A stretch of 64,000 nucleotides of DNA from Monocercomonoides exilis (lineage: Eukaryota > Preaxostyla > Oxymonadida > Polymastigidae), in NCBI GenBank assembly GCA_001643675.2, contig LSRY02000044.1, positions 580,501 to 644,500 on the forward strand, read 5' to 3'. Shown here one piece after another: positions 21,556 through 33,195 of the stretch. The notes under the pieces were generated by a model. It was not told where the DNA came from, did not search any database, and saw nothing but the letters and a program-made list of their open reading frames with translations. The first letter of the stretch is position 1; each line of letters begins with the position of its first letter. A program made the position numbers and the translations under genes.

Positions 21556-21556
21556 C
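21462..21556 (+). repeat. TGACGT-rich repeat with A-tract
   Basis: It carries CCTGGGTGACGTG, then CACGTCCGTCACC, and ends in a run of more than 20 A. Related copies lie at about 30660-30930 (inverted), 32886-33195 and 35966-36060. Confidence 0.55.
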
Positions 21557-22020
21557 AAGATATTTTATTCAAAAAAACACATTTCGGTGAATATACAGAT
21601 TATTTGATTTTTATTTTTATTTTCTTTTTTCGATGATATTTTTTGATCAATTCGTCCTATCATAACATAATTAATGATACAAACAAAACGCTCTAACACT
21701 TTGAAGGCAATAATAGCATAATGAGAATGTGTTACAGGTACTAATGTATTTATTTATATTAAAAATTTTTTATTTAAACCATTTTCTTTCATCTAAGTGT
21801 TCGCAAATTCCTCATTTATATTCTTCCACCGCTGCTTCTGGATGCAATGTTTTTCTAATTTGCATGCAATTGAAAACGATAAACGCTATGATATGCAATT
21901 GCTAATTGAACTAATTTTTGTTTGTATCATTTTCTTCTTCAAAAGGAATTATTTCATTAATTTATAGAAGGCAATGAGGAAGTGCAAATCCAAAAAAACT
22001 TTGAAATAAACAAGTGAGCA

Positions 22021-23215
22021 GACGAAATGAATTTCCAAGAATATGAATCAATTTTTTTTTATAAAATCGGTCAATTATGCTACAAATATGATTGGAAAAA
22101 GCTAAAATCTTTGGATAAATATATTGTGTTGTTACAGCATTTTAAACATTCTATGCATTTGAGAGAATATAGATTCGGAAGTTTTCTCCATTCTTCGCGG
22201 TGGAAATAAATTGCGGAAGCAAATGTTGGTGAAAATGGGAAGCAGAAAGCAAAGGATGAAAGACTCTTGGTTGATCTTTACAAATGCTTTACGAAGCTAA
22301 TTGAATGATTCATTTTTGAGGAATTGCTTTCGATAATTGTGATTTTCCTTCTGAAGATTGAGTCAAAGAAAGAAAAACGTAAAGAGTCACAAAAAAGGTT
22401 TTCATTTTTTTTTGGATCACTTTTAACGGAATTAACCATAGGGGAATGTAATTTATTATTTGATTGATTTTTAGAATTTTTTGTTTCATTTATTTATGTC
22501 TTTCTTTTTTATTAGAAAAATGAGTCAGAATTTCATAACATAAATGAAATTCAAGAAATCTTTAAATATCATCAGAATCATAACGATCTTACTCATCTTG
22601 TTTTTCAGCGCTTTTGGGTGTTTGCAATGGGGAGGATTGTCACTGAACGAGGCTTGAAAGAACTTGTGCATGATGGGTAGCATTTAATCAGTGAGGCAAT
22701 AAAGGAAATGGAAAAGTTTGCAAAAATTGAAAATAGGGAAAGAAACGAAGATGAAAATGGAGAAGAAGAAGGGAGAAATAGTGAACATAATTAGAAGATA
22801 GCTTCAAGAAAATTCTTAAGAAGTTATTTTTTTGCAAACTTAGGAACAAATAATACGCCAAATTTTTTTATCAGCATTATTTGTGTATTTGGAATGGAAG
22901 ACAATTAACAAAGAGGAATAAGTGATCAATGCATCATATTGTTTCGAAATGCAACAGAAAATGAATTTGTGGAAATGGATGACTTATTGCAAAATGGAAC
23001 AGTTGAAGCTAATTTGAAACAGGTCAGTCAATAAACAATAGATGTTGAAATTACATTCAAAAGCATTTCATTTTTTTGATTTTTTTTACAAGGTCATTGA
23101 AAGAAGAGGAGACTGGAGAAACGAAAAAAGTGAAAAGAAAGATAATTGAACGACATGTTCTTGAAAAGATAAAAGAAGCAGAATACGAAAAGGAAATCGC
23201 AAACTTTTGTTGAAT
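22021..23215 (+). pseudogene. Decayed helical-repeat protein of an oxymonad-expanded family
   Basis: Coding-like blocks appear in order: a block from 22027 (MNFQEYESIFFYKIGQ...), DERLLVDLYKCFTKLIE at 22250-22308, IQEIFKYHQNHNDLTHLVFQ with RFWVFAMGRIVTERGLKELV near 22560-22675, CIILFRNATENEFVEMDDLL near 22930-23025, and VLEKIKEAEYEKEI near 23150. I recall this order of motifs from a large unnamed family in oxymonad genomes; that is memory, not a search. In-frame stops (TGA 22306-22308, TAG 22678-22680) and AT-rich gaps that could be introns indicate decay. Confidence 0.5.
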
Positions 23216-23643
23216 ATTGGATTTCCAAAAAAGGAAACGCAATCTTTTTGTGTTCTCGTTGAATATTTCTGATAATTACGTGAAAGCTTGAGAAATAGTT
23301 TAAATTTTTTCAGTAATTTTGGATATTTGGTCTTTCTTTTTTAATCGTTTAACAAAATAAGTGACAAACATTCGCTAAATAAACGAAAGCATATCTTTTA
23401 TTATGAAAATGTTTCGAAATGAAACAAAGCGATGAAAGAAAAGTTTTTATTTCCTGTTCGATTAATATCTTTTTTCTTCTTTCAAATAAAGAACAAATTG
23501 GATTATTCAAAAAAAACACTCCACAAAGCCGGTATGCCCTTTTTGAAAATAATCGTCATTAGATGCTGTTTGGAAATTATTAAAGAATTTAAAAATCTTT
23601 AAGTCTCTTTCAGTTCTTTCTAAAAATATGCTCGATAATATTT
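23216..23643. other. AT-rich spacer
   Basis: I see no gene or structured repeat before the inverted end at 23644. Confidence 0.4.
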
Positions 23644-24179
23644 GGGTGATTTTTTTTGATATCATAAAAAATTCCGACGTTTGATCATAAAAAATTTTCA
23701 TTAAGGGTGGGGTTGATGTGATATTCTTTATATGAAAATACATAAAATTATAGTTAAATATATTGTTGTTATTTATTGTTTGTTGAAATAAATTTGTTTC
23801 CAATCGTTTTTCTAACAAATTTTGAAAAAAACATAAAAAATTTATACAAAAATATCGAAAATTCGAAATACATTATAAAACTTTAGTTAACTGATTTCAA
23901 AAACATGATAACAATAATTACGATAATGGAATATAACAATTGCAAATTAAAAAATGTGTTTCATATTGTTATTGAAAAAGAAAAAAAAATTGATTCGTTG
24001 ATATTGAAAATTGTGAATTGAATCAATAAATTTACACAGATCTTGCGCTGACTAACATATCGTCCTTTCTTATATCCTTTTCTCCTTTAAATGTTTCTTC
24101 TTTTCTCGAAAAGAAGAGGTTTTTGTTTGTTTTATAAATCCAACTGCTTCAAAAGAAATTAACATCTCTAATTTCCTTC

Positions 24180-24560
24180 TCAATCCCTCTGTCCTGTGGA
24201 CTTTCTATGAATTCTCTCTCCCAATTCGATGTCAATTCTGCATAACACGATATCCAGCTTTTTCTCATTTTCATTCATTTCCACCTCCTGCCCTGAAAGA
24301 AACACAAAAACATCAACAGATAAATATTCATATAAAGAAAAATAAATAAAGACCAAACTGCGCTTCGACTGTTTTTCGCCAAACAGCCTCATCTCCACAG
24401 CCATCATCATTCCAAAAATAAATCAATCTCTTCATTTCAGTCTTAGAATGGTCAAATACAGCATTGCATCCTTCTCCACAAAATACATCGTGTATTTAAC
24501 TGGAGGGTCTTTTCAGCCCGTACACATTGTGGTGGATGTCCAGAGGGGTTTTTTCTGTTT
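24180..24560. other. Short coding-like blocks, strand uncertain
   Basis: On the plus strand an ATG at 24448 opens a 40-odd codon frame (MVKYSIASFSTKYIVYLTGG...). On the minus strand a GT-AG-like gap could join two short blocks at 24180-24410. I recognise neither. The plus-strand block could be the start of the relic that continues at 24590. Confidence 0.25.
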
Positions 24561-24589
24561 TTGTCATGATCATCTCCTTTAATAATATT

Positions 24590-25038
24590 CTCAACAATAC
24601 AAAAAAGTATTTGATGTTTATCTCATCAACACCTTGCACATGAGGGATAAGGTGCATACAAGTGATGGAAGAATATTTTTTGTGGCAGGGGATGGGAGTT
24701 GAGAGTTTTATGGAATGTTAATATTTCGAGAGGGATTTTTGAATGAAAGAAATTCTGAGACAAAAAGGTGGAGAAGAGCAGGTGGAAATTTGTAGAGGAA
24801 AATGAAGAAAATATGTAGAGAAGTGGCTGAGGATGGTGGGGAAGGTTTATTGTTGAAAGGAGAAATGGATTCTGAAAAAAAGGAAAAGAGGGCAAAGGCG
24901 GGAAAGAAGATGAATATTCTGAAATGTTTAGATGAAAGAGGGATATTTTTTGAGAAGAGAAAAAAGGAGAGAAGATTTTTTGAAGATGGAAATGGAAAAG
25001 AAAGGAAATTGAGAGTTATTAACATTTTTTGTTTTTGA
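24590..25038 (+). pseudogene. Coding relic with in-frame stops, faint beta-propeller-like start
   Basis: One frame reads LINTLHMRDKVHTSDGRIFFVAGDG, then a TGA, a Glu/Lys/Arg-rich stretch with a further TAG, and ends at 25038. The GRIFFVAG element is reminiscent of kelch blades, but a single blade proves nothing. The nonsense codons sit in an otherwise continuous frame. Confidence 0.35.
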
Positions 25039-25559
25039 AGAAAAAGGAGAGGAAATTAAAAAAAGAAGGCAAATGACTTTGAAGAAATGCAGCTTAATTG
25101 ATTAATAACAGAATATTTGCCAAAATAATTGTAATTAGGGTTTATTGTCTTCTTGTGGAGTCATCTTGCCTTATACGATCTTGCATCAATCGCCAACATC
25201 ACATGAAACATATCAACTTCTTCACTAAATTTATTGGAATATAAATGGATTTCTCAATCACCATAAATATTTATTTTCATCATCATCTCATCTTCTTCAC
25301 CTTATTTCTCATCTTCCTCATAATTTCCTTCTTCTTCACCTTCTCCAAATTCTTCACCTTCTTGACCTTCTTTTTTGGTTCCTCTTTTCACTTTGTGTTG
25401 CATCACATTCAACCTTCAGATGTTTGTAAGCTGTTCAATCAGCATCACCAGTTTGCCTTCCAAAATGAAATCTCAATAACTATTCTTCCTCTCTACAGTA
25501 TCTTCGTCGCTGTATAAGCCTTCTGTGAGATAACGAAATGTGCTTTTGAACTATTTTCT

Positions 25560-26915
25560 TCTTCCGAAGAGGAACATTCAGCTCTGCTTCAGCGATTCGA
25601 ATAGCATCAATTCGCAAGCTGTACAGAATGAGATGAAAGGAGTGAATGGACATCGAATGAGAAATGGCAGTGGGAGATGGAAGGAGCTTTAAGGCACATT
25701 GCGTTCATCCGCTCGCTTTATGACATCGCCAAGAAGCGAAGAGAAAGGAGAGTGCGAGTTCAAATGGAAGAAGCAAAGAAGGTGGATATCAGAAGCAAAT
25801 TGAGCGCAGAGCAGAGGAAAGGAAGACAGCAGGAAGAGCCAAAAGCGAAGAAGAAGACGAACGAGAAAGACGAGATTTTTTTATTGCAAATTGACATTTT
25901 TGACACAAGAGTTTCACAGGAAGCAAAAGAAAGGAGGAGGAGGTTCAATGGAAGAGAAAAAGGAGGTGATGAGGAAGATGAACAGAAGCGGACATTTTTC
26001 TCGTTTGACAGCACATTCTCATCTTCCCAGTTGCACACTCAAAACATCACAGCCTCCTCGTCAATTTCCACTCATCCTTTTTCTCCCTTGCCACACACAC
26101 AATTGTCTGCCCCTTCTGTTCTTGTTGGAACTTCTCCAGAGCCACTCGCTCATTTATCTCCTGCTACATACTCCTCTTCACTCACACTAAAGTCCATTTG
26201 AGCATCCGGCCAAATCTCTTCCTCTCACTCTCATTCATCTATTTCTTCAGTTTCGCTGCATATCTCTTTTATGATTCTCCGGAAGAGCAGATTGGGCAAT
26301 GCTGGTGTGTTTGCAAGCATCAGCGCGTCAGCGACGAGGGATGTGTTTGAGCCACAGAGTATCCTTCTGAACTATGCAGCGTATGTGGCTAGCCAGGGGA
26401 TTCGTGTGCGTTGTGGCGAGAAGGAAGTGAAGGAAGGGAAGGGAGAGAAGAAGGATGAGAAGAGGAGTGAAAATGAGTTTGTGAGTGATAAAGACGAAAA
26501 GGGATCGTTGTGTCTGACAGATAAATGCATAGATAATGAGAAAAATGAAGGGGAAGAAGAGGAAGAAGAAGATGGATTTGACAAACACATTAAAAAGGCT
26601 CAGAAAGAAAGAGGAGCAAAAGAAAAGAAGAAAACAACAAATGAGAAGAATAAGCCTGTAACGATTCTAACCACTCTTGGCTCAGATTTTCTGCCTGAAA
26701 TCAAAAATCGAAGAATGATGCAGCAACAAATATCGGAATACAATTCACTCTCTCAACATTTTCATCTGCTAACGCATCATCTTCATTCTCAACTTCTTCG
26801 TTTCCAACTTCATCACCATCCTTTTTTGCTTCAACTACTTAATCATGTTCTTATTTTTTCTTTTATTCAAGTTTTTTCATCAATTCATCATTTCTTTCTC
26901 TTCTTCTTCACCTGA
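25560..26915 (+). pseudogene. Charged/Ser-rich host-like coding relic, stops without frameshift
   Basis: A frame with Trp-rich start (SEWTSNEKWQWEMEGALRHI), a basic helix (AKKRRERRVRVQMEEAKK), a Ser-rich linker and a segment SATRDVFEPQSILLNYAAYV runs for over 400 codons. It is interrupted by TAG 25602-25604, TGA 25629-25631 and TGA 26199-26201, all in the same frame. The product is unrecognised. It might also be a gene whose stops lie in unrecognised introns. Confidence 0.4.
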
Positions 26916-28060
26916 TTCATTTGCTAACATAGAAGAAATTCCTCAAAATCATCATCCACTTCCACAAGTGACGCCAATCAATCCTCCTCTTCCAACGGCC
27001 AATTAGATACAGGCAAATCAATCCAAACTGTTCAAGATTCCTCGTTCAGGTATTCATCCTTCACCTGTATCATTGTCATTGGGAATATATGGAACTTATT
27101 CTTCTTCTTCCTCTTACTCTTCTTCTTCTCATTTAAATTCTTCTTCCTCTTCTTCTTCTTCTTCCAATCAACCAAATGAAATTCCAGCTGTTTTTCAGCG
27201 TTGAACCGAAGACAAACAGAAAAGAGTAGTCGAAATGGCAATTTTGTGGGGGAAAAGAGAAAAAGAAAAAGAGGAAAAGAAGAGAAAAGAAGAAGAAAGA
27301 AAAAATGTGATTTGAAACGACAAATCGGAAGAATTGGCAGAAAGAAAGAGAATATGAGACGAAGAAGAAATGATAAAATGGATAGAGAAGAAGAAGGAGA
27401 AGGAGAAGAGAGAGAATGAAAAAGAGAAGGAGAGGAAGAATAAGGAGAGGAAGGATTTGGTAGTGAAAAAAGGAAAAGAAGGAGAAAAAGGAGGAAAGGG
27501 AAGAAAGGGAAGGAAAACAAGAAGAAGAAGAAAGAAGAAAAGAAGAAGAAGAAAATACAGATGAAGACTATCAAGATGAACTTTTGCTTTTGAAGCTAAC
27601 TTCTCTTTTCACTCAGCGAAGACTGAAAGAAATCGAAGAGAAGAAGCAATTGACAAAAATGTTGGCTTTGAGAAAAGAAGAAGAAGAAGATGATGTTGTT
27701 GGGTTTTATTTTGCTGGCAAAAATAATTCGAAAAAACAAGGCGAAAAAGGGAATTTAAAAGGAGAAAATAAAATTAAAAATAAAAATGATGAAAAGAAAG
27801 ACAAAAAGAAAGAAGAAATGAAAAAGAAGTGGGAAACCCAAAATAAAAAAGAAATTTCTCCGTCGCCGCTAATTCTCCAACTGTATTTTCACGATATAAA
27901 CACACAAGCGGAATGGTTAGCAGCCGAAGAAGCGAAAAAGACGAAGGAAAACGAAAAAGAATTGACGTTTCATCCGATTATTTACAAAGGGACAGATTGG
28001 ATTGAAAGAGAGAAGAAAAAGAAAACGAAAAAAAGACATAAAAAAATAAAGAAAAAATAG
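26911..28060 (+). pseudogene. Ser- and Glu/Lys-rich coding relic, possibly the same gene continued
   Basis: A Pro/His/Ser-rich frame from 26911 has TAG at 27004-27006 and TGA at 27202-27204, followed by a Lys/Glu/Arg-rich stretch. From about 27584 an open frame of 158 codons (LTSLFTQRRLKEIEEKKQL ... ELTFHPIIYKGTDW) ends at 28060. The frame changes in the low-complexity stretch 27.3-27.6 kb, so either an indel or an intron is present. No domain is recognised. Confidence 0.35.
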
Positions 28061-28800
28061 AAAAAAGAAAACATTAAAACATTATCTTCTAAGCCAACAC
28101 ACCATCAACCAATCTTTTCCAATCTTCTGGGAACAAATAAGGCATTCCATCTTTTGTCATTCTTTTCTTCCAAAACAAAAAGAAGTTGATTTTTTCATTG
28201 GACTTGTTGTGAATGGAGCTGATGGAAGAGATGGATTTGGTGGGAGGATAAAGAAGAAGAAGAAGAAGAAGAAGAAGAAGAAGAAGAGGGATCGGAAGAG
28301 GAAGAGGAAGAAAAAGAAAAAGAAAAAGAAAAAGAAAAAGAAGAAGCAAAAGCAGAACTTCTCTTTAAAGTGAGTGTTTCGCTTCCGAGCGGTCCAGCTT
28401 CTTTTCGTGTTTTTGAAGGGGACTGTTTGGAAGAGGATGTGAAACCGTTTTGCGAGAGGTATTTTTTGAGAGAAGAGAAAGAGAGGAGGATAAAATAGGT
28501 GGTGGAGAACGCATTGGAAGGGAGAGAGAGAGGGAAGAGAAGAAGGAAGAGAAGAAGGAAGAATGGAAGAAAGAGAAAGAGAAAAGAAAGAAAACTGTGC
28601 TGTGAGAGACAAACATTCTAATCAATCACTTCATCCTTCGTCTTCATCATCGTCATCGTCGTCATTTTCTTCTTCTCATTCTTCTTCATTTTTTAATTTT
28701 AATTTTTATTTTAATTTCTTCTTCTTCATCATCTTCTTCTTTTTATTTTTCTTCTTCTTCTTCTTCTTCTTCTTCTTCTTCTTCTTCCCACTCGAATTAT
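28061..28800. repeat. Low-complexity purine and pyrimidine tracts
   Basis: It contains a GAA run near 28254-28289, AAAAAG pentamer/hexamer repeats near 28310-28345, and CTT runs near 28750-28790. Open frames here on both strands are mirrors of these tracts and I do not call genes. Confidence 0.5.
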
Positions 28801-29150
28801 GGATCAACCTCTTCTTCTTCATCCTCCTCCTTTGCTCACCTCGTCGCTCACACAGCGGCCAATGAACTTTGTGTAAAGGAAAATTTGTTTCCATAAGAGT
28901 TTCACAAGCAATTGTAGTTATTGAGGAATTCAACGAGAAGAATGACGCAGAAAGAACCGGAGAGGAAGCCAACAACACCACAGGTATTTTCGAAGGGAGA
29001 ATTTTGATTGGGCAGAGTGGAAATGGAAGGAAGATGAGAGAGGATGGAGAAGGAAGAGGGAAGGACAAGTGATGAGAAGAATAAAGAGTAAAAAGACTAG
29101 TTCGAATAAGTTTTATTCATTGATTATCGATTTCATTGTATTTCATTCAA
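28780..29150 (+). pseudogene. Ser-rich to basic coding relic with several stops
   Basis: A frame reads SSSSSFAHLVAHTAANELCVKE, then continues with Arg/Lys/Glu-rich sequence interrupted by TAA, TAG and TGA codons but no obvious frameshift. I do not recognise it. Confidence 0.3.
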
Positions 29151-29612
29151 CGTTTGATGAAGAAACTGAATCGAAAAGAAAGGACTGATATATTGTGATG
29201 ATATTTCCGTCGAAGAAATAGATAAAGTCAAGAAAACAAATTGGTTTCAAAAGTTTGAAGTTAAATAATTTTTAATTGAAACAAATTTATAGCAAACTAC
29301 TTCAATTGTGTTTTTCAAAGTATTTTTTATTTATTAGGATAGTTTTAGCAAGTTGAGAAACTTGATATTTTTATCCAACAGTTTTATTTTTTATTTTTCA
29401 CATTATTTTTCTTTGATCAAAAAAATTCTTTTCCACAAAAACCTCAAAAATGTATGTTTTTTTTATATAACAATAAAACAAATATATATTACAGATATTT
29501 TAGCTAAATGCTGAAGAAAAATCAATTTGATTTTTTGATCAGTAATACCGCAATAGTATTTATTTTTTCGATTTTTGATCTTTTTATATGATATCAAAAA
29601 AAATCACCCATT

Positions 29613-29770
29613 TGAAATGAGATGGAAAATAAGAGCAGTTTTTTGAAGACAATCACATCCAGAAGTTGAAGAAGAGTGAACAAATCTTTTTGAAGGAACT
29701 TTTTTATTTGAAAAAATGCATGATCAATTATGAAAATATCAATTCAGCAAATATCGTTGAAAAAATATAT
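29613..29770. other. AT-rich spacer
   Basis: No gene or repeat is seen. Confidence 0.4.
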
Positions 29771-30036
29771 ATATGGGCGATTATTTTTGAAATCATAATT
29801 TTTTTCGGGGTGCTATTTTTTTTTTAACGTTGTTTGTAATTGTAAAGAGCTTTTGAATTCAAATGCAAAATCTGTCGCAACTGTTTCAAGAATTAATGAA
29901 TCAGCTGAAATAATGAAGAAAATGTCTTTATTCATCCTTTTCACTTTTCTGTGATCATTATTTTATGTTTATGGGAAATTTTTGAACCGAAATTTTTGAA
30001 TGAAAAAATTTGATTTCAAAAATAAACACCCATATT
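29771..30036. mobile_element. MITE family A, second complete copy
   Basis: It begins ATATGGGCGATTATTTTTG and ends AAATAAACACCCATAT. It aligns with 11632-11895 over its whole length, including the TGATCATTA segment near the right end. Confidence 0.8.
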
Positions 30037-30655
30037 CAAAATTGTTAAAACACTGTTTCACTTCAATTTGAAATTTGATCGTTTCACATTTAAAACAAAC
30101 ATTTGTAAACTTATTTAATAACAAACCACTGAAATTGCTATTCTTTTTAAATTGCATTTAATTCTCATCATCTATGGGTTAACATCTGAATGTTTCAAAT
30201 CAAACATGAACGAAAATATTCTTTTCATTTCTACGAAGGAAAAAAATGCAAAATTCATTTTTGTAAATGTCATTTCATCCGGCAACCATGTTGAACATCA
30301 ATGAATCAACAAATCCTATAAAGGATATCATTTCGAATGTTCGTTCAATTAACGAAGCAAATATATGTTTAACATAAAAACTATAATTGAACATTATTAA
30401 CAAAAATTGAATAATTTAAAAACAATTCAGACTTTGCACTAAGTCTCATTGCATTTATTCAACGACAGAAAACAACAATGCAAGTTCTCATTCTTTTCAA
30501 ATTGCTTTTATTTTTATCTTTAAAGAAAAAAAGGCAAATGTATCAACTGAAGAATGAATAGTTATGGTTGTTGAATAAAAAAATGATAAAATAACAAAGT
30601 TAAGATTTGGGTCGTATGTCTTGTTGTATTGTTTTTTCTTTTGCATTTTTCGAAT
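30037..30655. other. AT-rich spacer without recognised gene
   Basis: Short open frames only; none shows a domain or biased composition. Confidence 0.4.
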
Positions 30656-30659
30656 AATT

Positions 30660-30816
30660 GACGGGAAGTGACGTCAATGACGTCAGTGAAGTCAGTGACG
30701 AATGAAAAATCCGATTTCCGCTTTTGCGTCAGTCATAACTGAAAAATGGTAATTTTGATAAATAATTTTCAATTTTTTTCTTTTTCTTTTTCTTTTTCTT
30801 TTTCTTTTTTTTTTCT

Positions 30817-30848
<32 letters not shown>

Positions 30849-30930
30849 TTTCTGTGACGTGGAAAAAATGTCACGTCCGTCAAAAATCGAAAAGGTCACG
30901 TCAGAAGTCAGTACGTCACCCAGGCTTACG
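30660..30930. repeat. TGACGT-rich inverted element with long T-tract
   Basis: The left end has two TGACGTCA palindromes in tandem. The right end carries GTCACGTCCGTCA and GTACGTCACCCAGG. Between them lies an about 70-bp C/T tract with long T runs. The right half, read in reverse, matches 32886-32970. Confidence 0.55.
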
Positions 30931-31599
30931 TTTTTTTATCTTTTGCACAACCGGATCTCGGTTTAATAGATAAAATGTGAAATAAATCGGTCATTTCAAA
31001 TTATTAGTGTTATTTCAAGTTTCAGCCACGAATTTTAAATTAACCCAGTTTTTTCGAAATAACCTAGGAAAATTTAAATTTACTGAACGTTTTTTAAAAA
31101 CTCTGAAAATGTTATTTATTAAAAAAAAGATGGTTTCTAATTTGTTCTGAATTGTTTTTGTTTATTTTATTTCGTCTTCGATTCTTAAATTAACTGTTTT
31201 TGGTTCACAAAAAATAATGTTAAAACATTTTTTTCTAATTTTCTTATATATATATAAGCGTATTATCATCGTTCTTATACTTTAAAATATTTTATGTTTC
31301 TCTTATTATATAATGTGAATTAGATTTCTTTGGATAAAAATCTTTGTTAAAAGATTTCACAAATTTAGTAACTAACAATTCATTGAATAAAAATAGAAAA
31401 ACTGAAGAAGTATTGCAATAACATCTTTATTATTTCATTTTCGAATATTAGGTTTATCAAAAACTGCCAAAAAGATTGATAAGCAAGCTGTGTTAAATTT
31501 CAATGCTCCTGATCATGTCGGATAATCAATTTGACTTTATTCTAATGCGATTTTTGATTAAATTTTAACAAAAATAAAAAAGAAACAGAAATAATTCGA
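30931..31599. other. AT-rich spacer without recognised gene
   Basis: There is a short TA run near 31248-31256. Nothing else is supported. Confidence 0.4.
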
Positions 31600-32150
31600 T
31601 AATGTTAAATATGAATAAGAATCGCAAACACATAATCTCCAGCATTGTTCATAGTCAGCAAAGCCATTTCCACTTCTTTTGGATTTTCTTCGCTTTCCTC
31701 TTTGTTAAATGCAACTTTCAGAAGACAGTGCGTACAAATCGACGACAATTCAGGTGTAAAGTTGTTATGTTAAGATGTCTGTCATTCTCAATGATCAACA
31801 AAAAGCTTTTTATTCTTTTTTTTCTTTTCTTCATCATCAATCATATTCTCTTATTTTTCGTTCAGTGAAGATTCTTTAAAGCGAAAAAGCCAAATACTTT
31901 TTAGTGTATTCCAAAATAAAACATGCTTCATCAACAAAACTGCACTTCCCGCTTAAATTTTTTTTCTTCTATCATTTTGCATATTTTGTCAAACAATTCA
32001 ATTGTGAAAGCAGATTTGTATTCTTCTTTATTCATTTCATCAATCACTCCATATGCTTCAAGGATTATCTGCTTTTGCAACCCTCATTTCAATCTTCTAA
32101 GCAAGAATACAAATCTGTTCAAAAACAATGAAATAAATTTGATCATCATT
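31600..32150 (-). pseudogene. Fragment of the oxymonad-expanded helical-repeat family
   Basis: On the minus strand the frame near 31950-32150 reads LLRRLK-stop-GLQKQIILEAYGVIDEMNKEEY, then ELFDKICKMIEEKKFKREV. A second block at 31600-31730 reads VAFNKEESEENPKEVEMALL. Both resemble blocks of the family also seen at 22-23 kb (recalled, not searched). A TGA at 32084-32086 sits at what could have been a Trp codon. The parts between are AT-rich and could be introns or deletions. Confidence 0.45.
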
Positions 32151-32885
32151 AATTCATATTCAATGACAATTTCACACTTGTGGTCTTTATTGTTCTTTCA
32201 CTCTGCAGTATTTTCACAAAAGCATTTCAACCAGAAAGTATCTTTATAATATTTTTCGAACTTCATTCAAGAAAGCTTTTGAAATGAAAATAAAATAACA
32301 AGAAAACATATAAAACAAACAAAAGAATTTGCTCTCAAACTTGTTTTAACTGTATTTTTGTTTTCAACAAGCAAACTTCAAAATGAAAAGAAAATGAATT
32401 GATCATTTACATAAATAAATATCAATCAATACAAAAATTTCAAAATCAAATTAATATTTTTATAATATTGTTAAATATAGTATGTTGATTAAGAATGAAC
32501 AAATCGTTTTTGATTATTTCATTGTTTAACTTAAAAACGGAAAGTTCTCGATATCAAAAAAGCGAAACTCAACAGATATAAGAAAAACCTATCTTATAGA
32601 TGGATGCAAATGTTCAATAAGCATTTGCGTTTATTTTAAAATTCATTATTTTGGAAAAATTATTCATTTTCCTGTTCGAAGGAAAATGATCAAAATTTTG
32701 GAAAAACTTACAAAAAAAATGCTTTTTATTTGAAAGACATAACATAAAATTAAATGTTGATATGTTTTTGTCTCCGACCTGCAAAAAAATGTTTTATCGA
32801 TAAATGCAAGACTTTCAGGTCACAATTGAAAAAAACTGGTTTTTCTTAAAAACATTGCATTTTATTTAAAATTAGTGGGGAATTA
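32151..32885. other. AT-rich spacer without recognised gene
   Basis: No supported feature. Confidence 0.4.
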
Positions 32886-33195
32886 AACCTGTGTGACGTA
32901 CTGACCACTGACGTGAAAATTTTCGATTCTGACGGACTTGACCGAAACTTTCACGTCAGTGAAAATTCACTCTAATTTTCTGAAGCAGATTTTTTTTTGA
33001 GAGGAATTGTTATCTATTTACATTTCGTTATGTATAAATATTTTTATTATAATTTATGTTCTTTTTTTTAGTTTTTTTTTCCTAGAAAAAAAAACTAAAA
33101 GTTATTTATTTTTATGGGATACTGACAAAAAGGCAAAAAAGGAATTTGAGATCGTCAGTGACAGTCATGCCCGTCAGGTCAAGTCAGAGTCTTGA
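32886..33195. repeat. TGACGT-rich repeat, third copy
   Basis: It starts CCTGTGTGACGTACTGACC and shares the TTTTCGATT and TGACGGAC blocks with the 30.9-kb copy. At about 33148-33190 a GTCAGTGACAGTC/CCGTCAGGTCAAG block may be its other end. Confidence 0.5.

Larger units (their letters stand above)
23644..29612. mobile_element. Possible 6-kb element bounded by identical 24-bp inverted ends
   Basis: The first 24 bases (starting TGGGTGATTTTTTTTGAT) are exactly the inverse complement of the last 24, ending at 29612. Both ends are a variant of the family A MITE terminus, and neither has its own partner nearby. The interval holds only plus-strand coding relics. It could be a large element that carried host genes, or two unrelated solo ends. 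Confidence 0.35.

Noticed and set aside
28250-28800. Protein-coding frames in the GAA/CTT repeat zone
   Set aside because: Open only because simple repeats lack stops in some frames; no other coding signal.
30770-30855. Long T-tract as a retroposon poly(A) tail
   Set aside because: It lies inside an element with inverted TGACGT ends, and at 36.0 kb the homopolymer sits on the other strand relative to the repeat.
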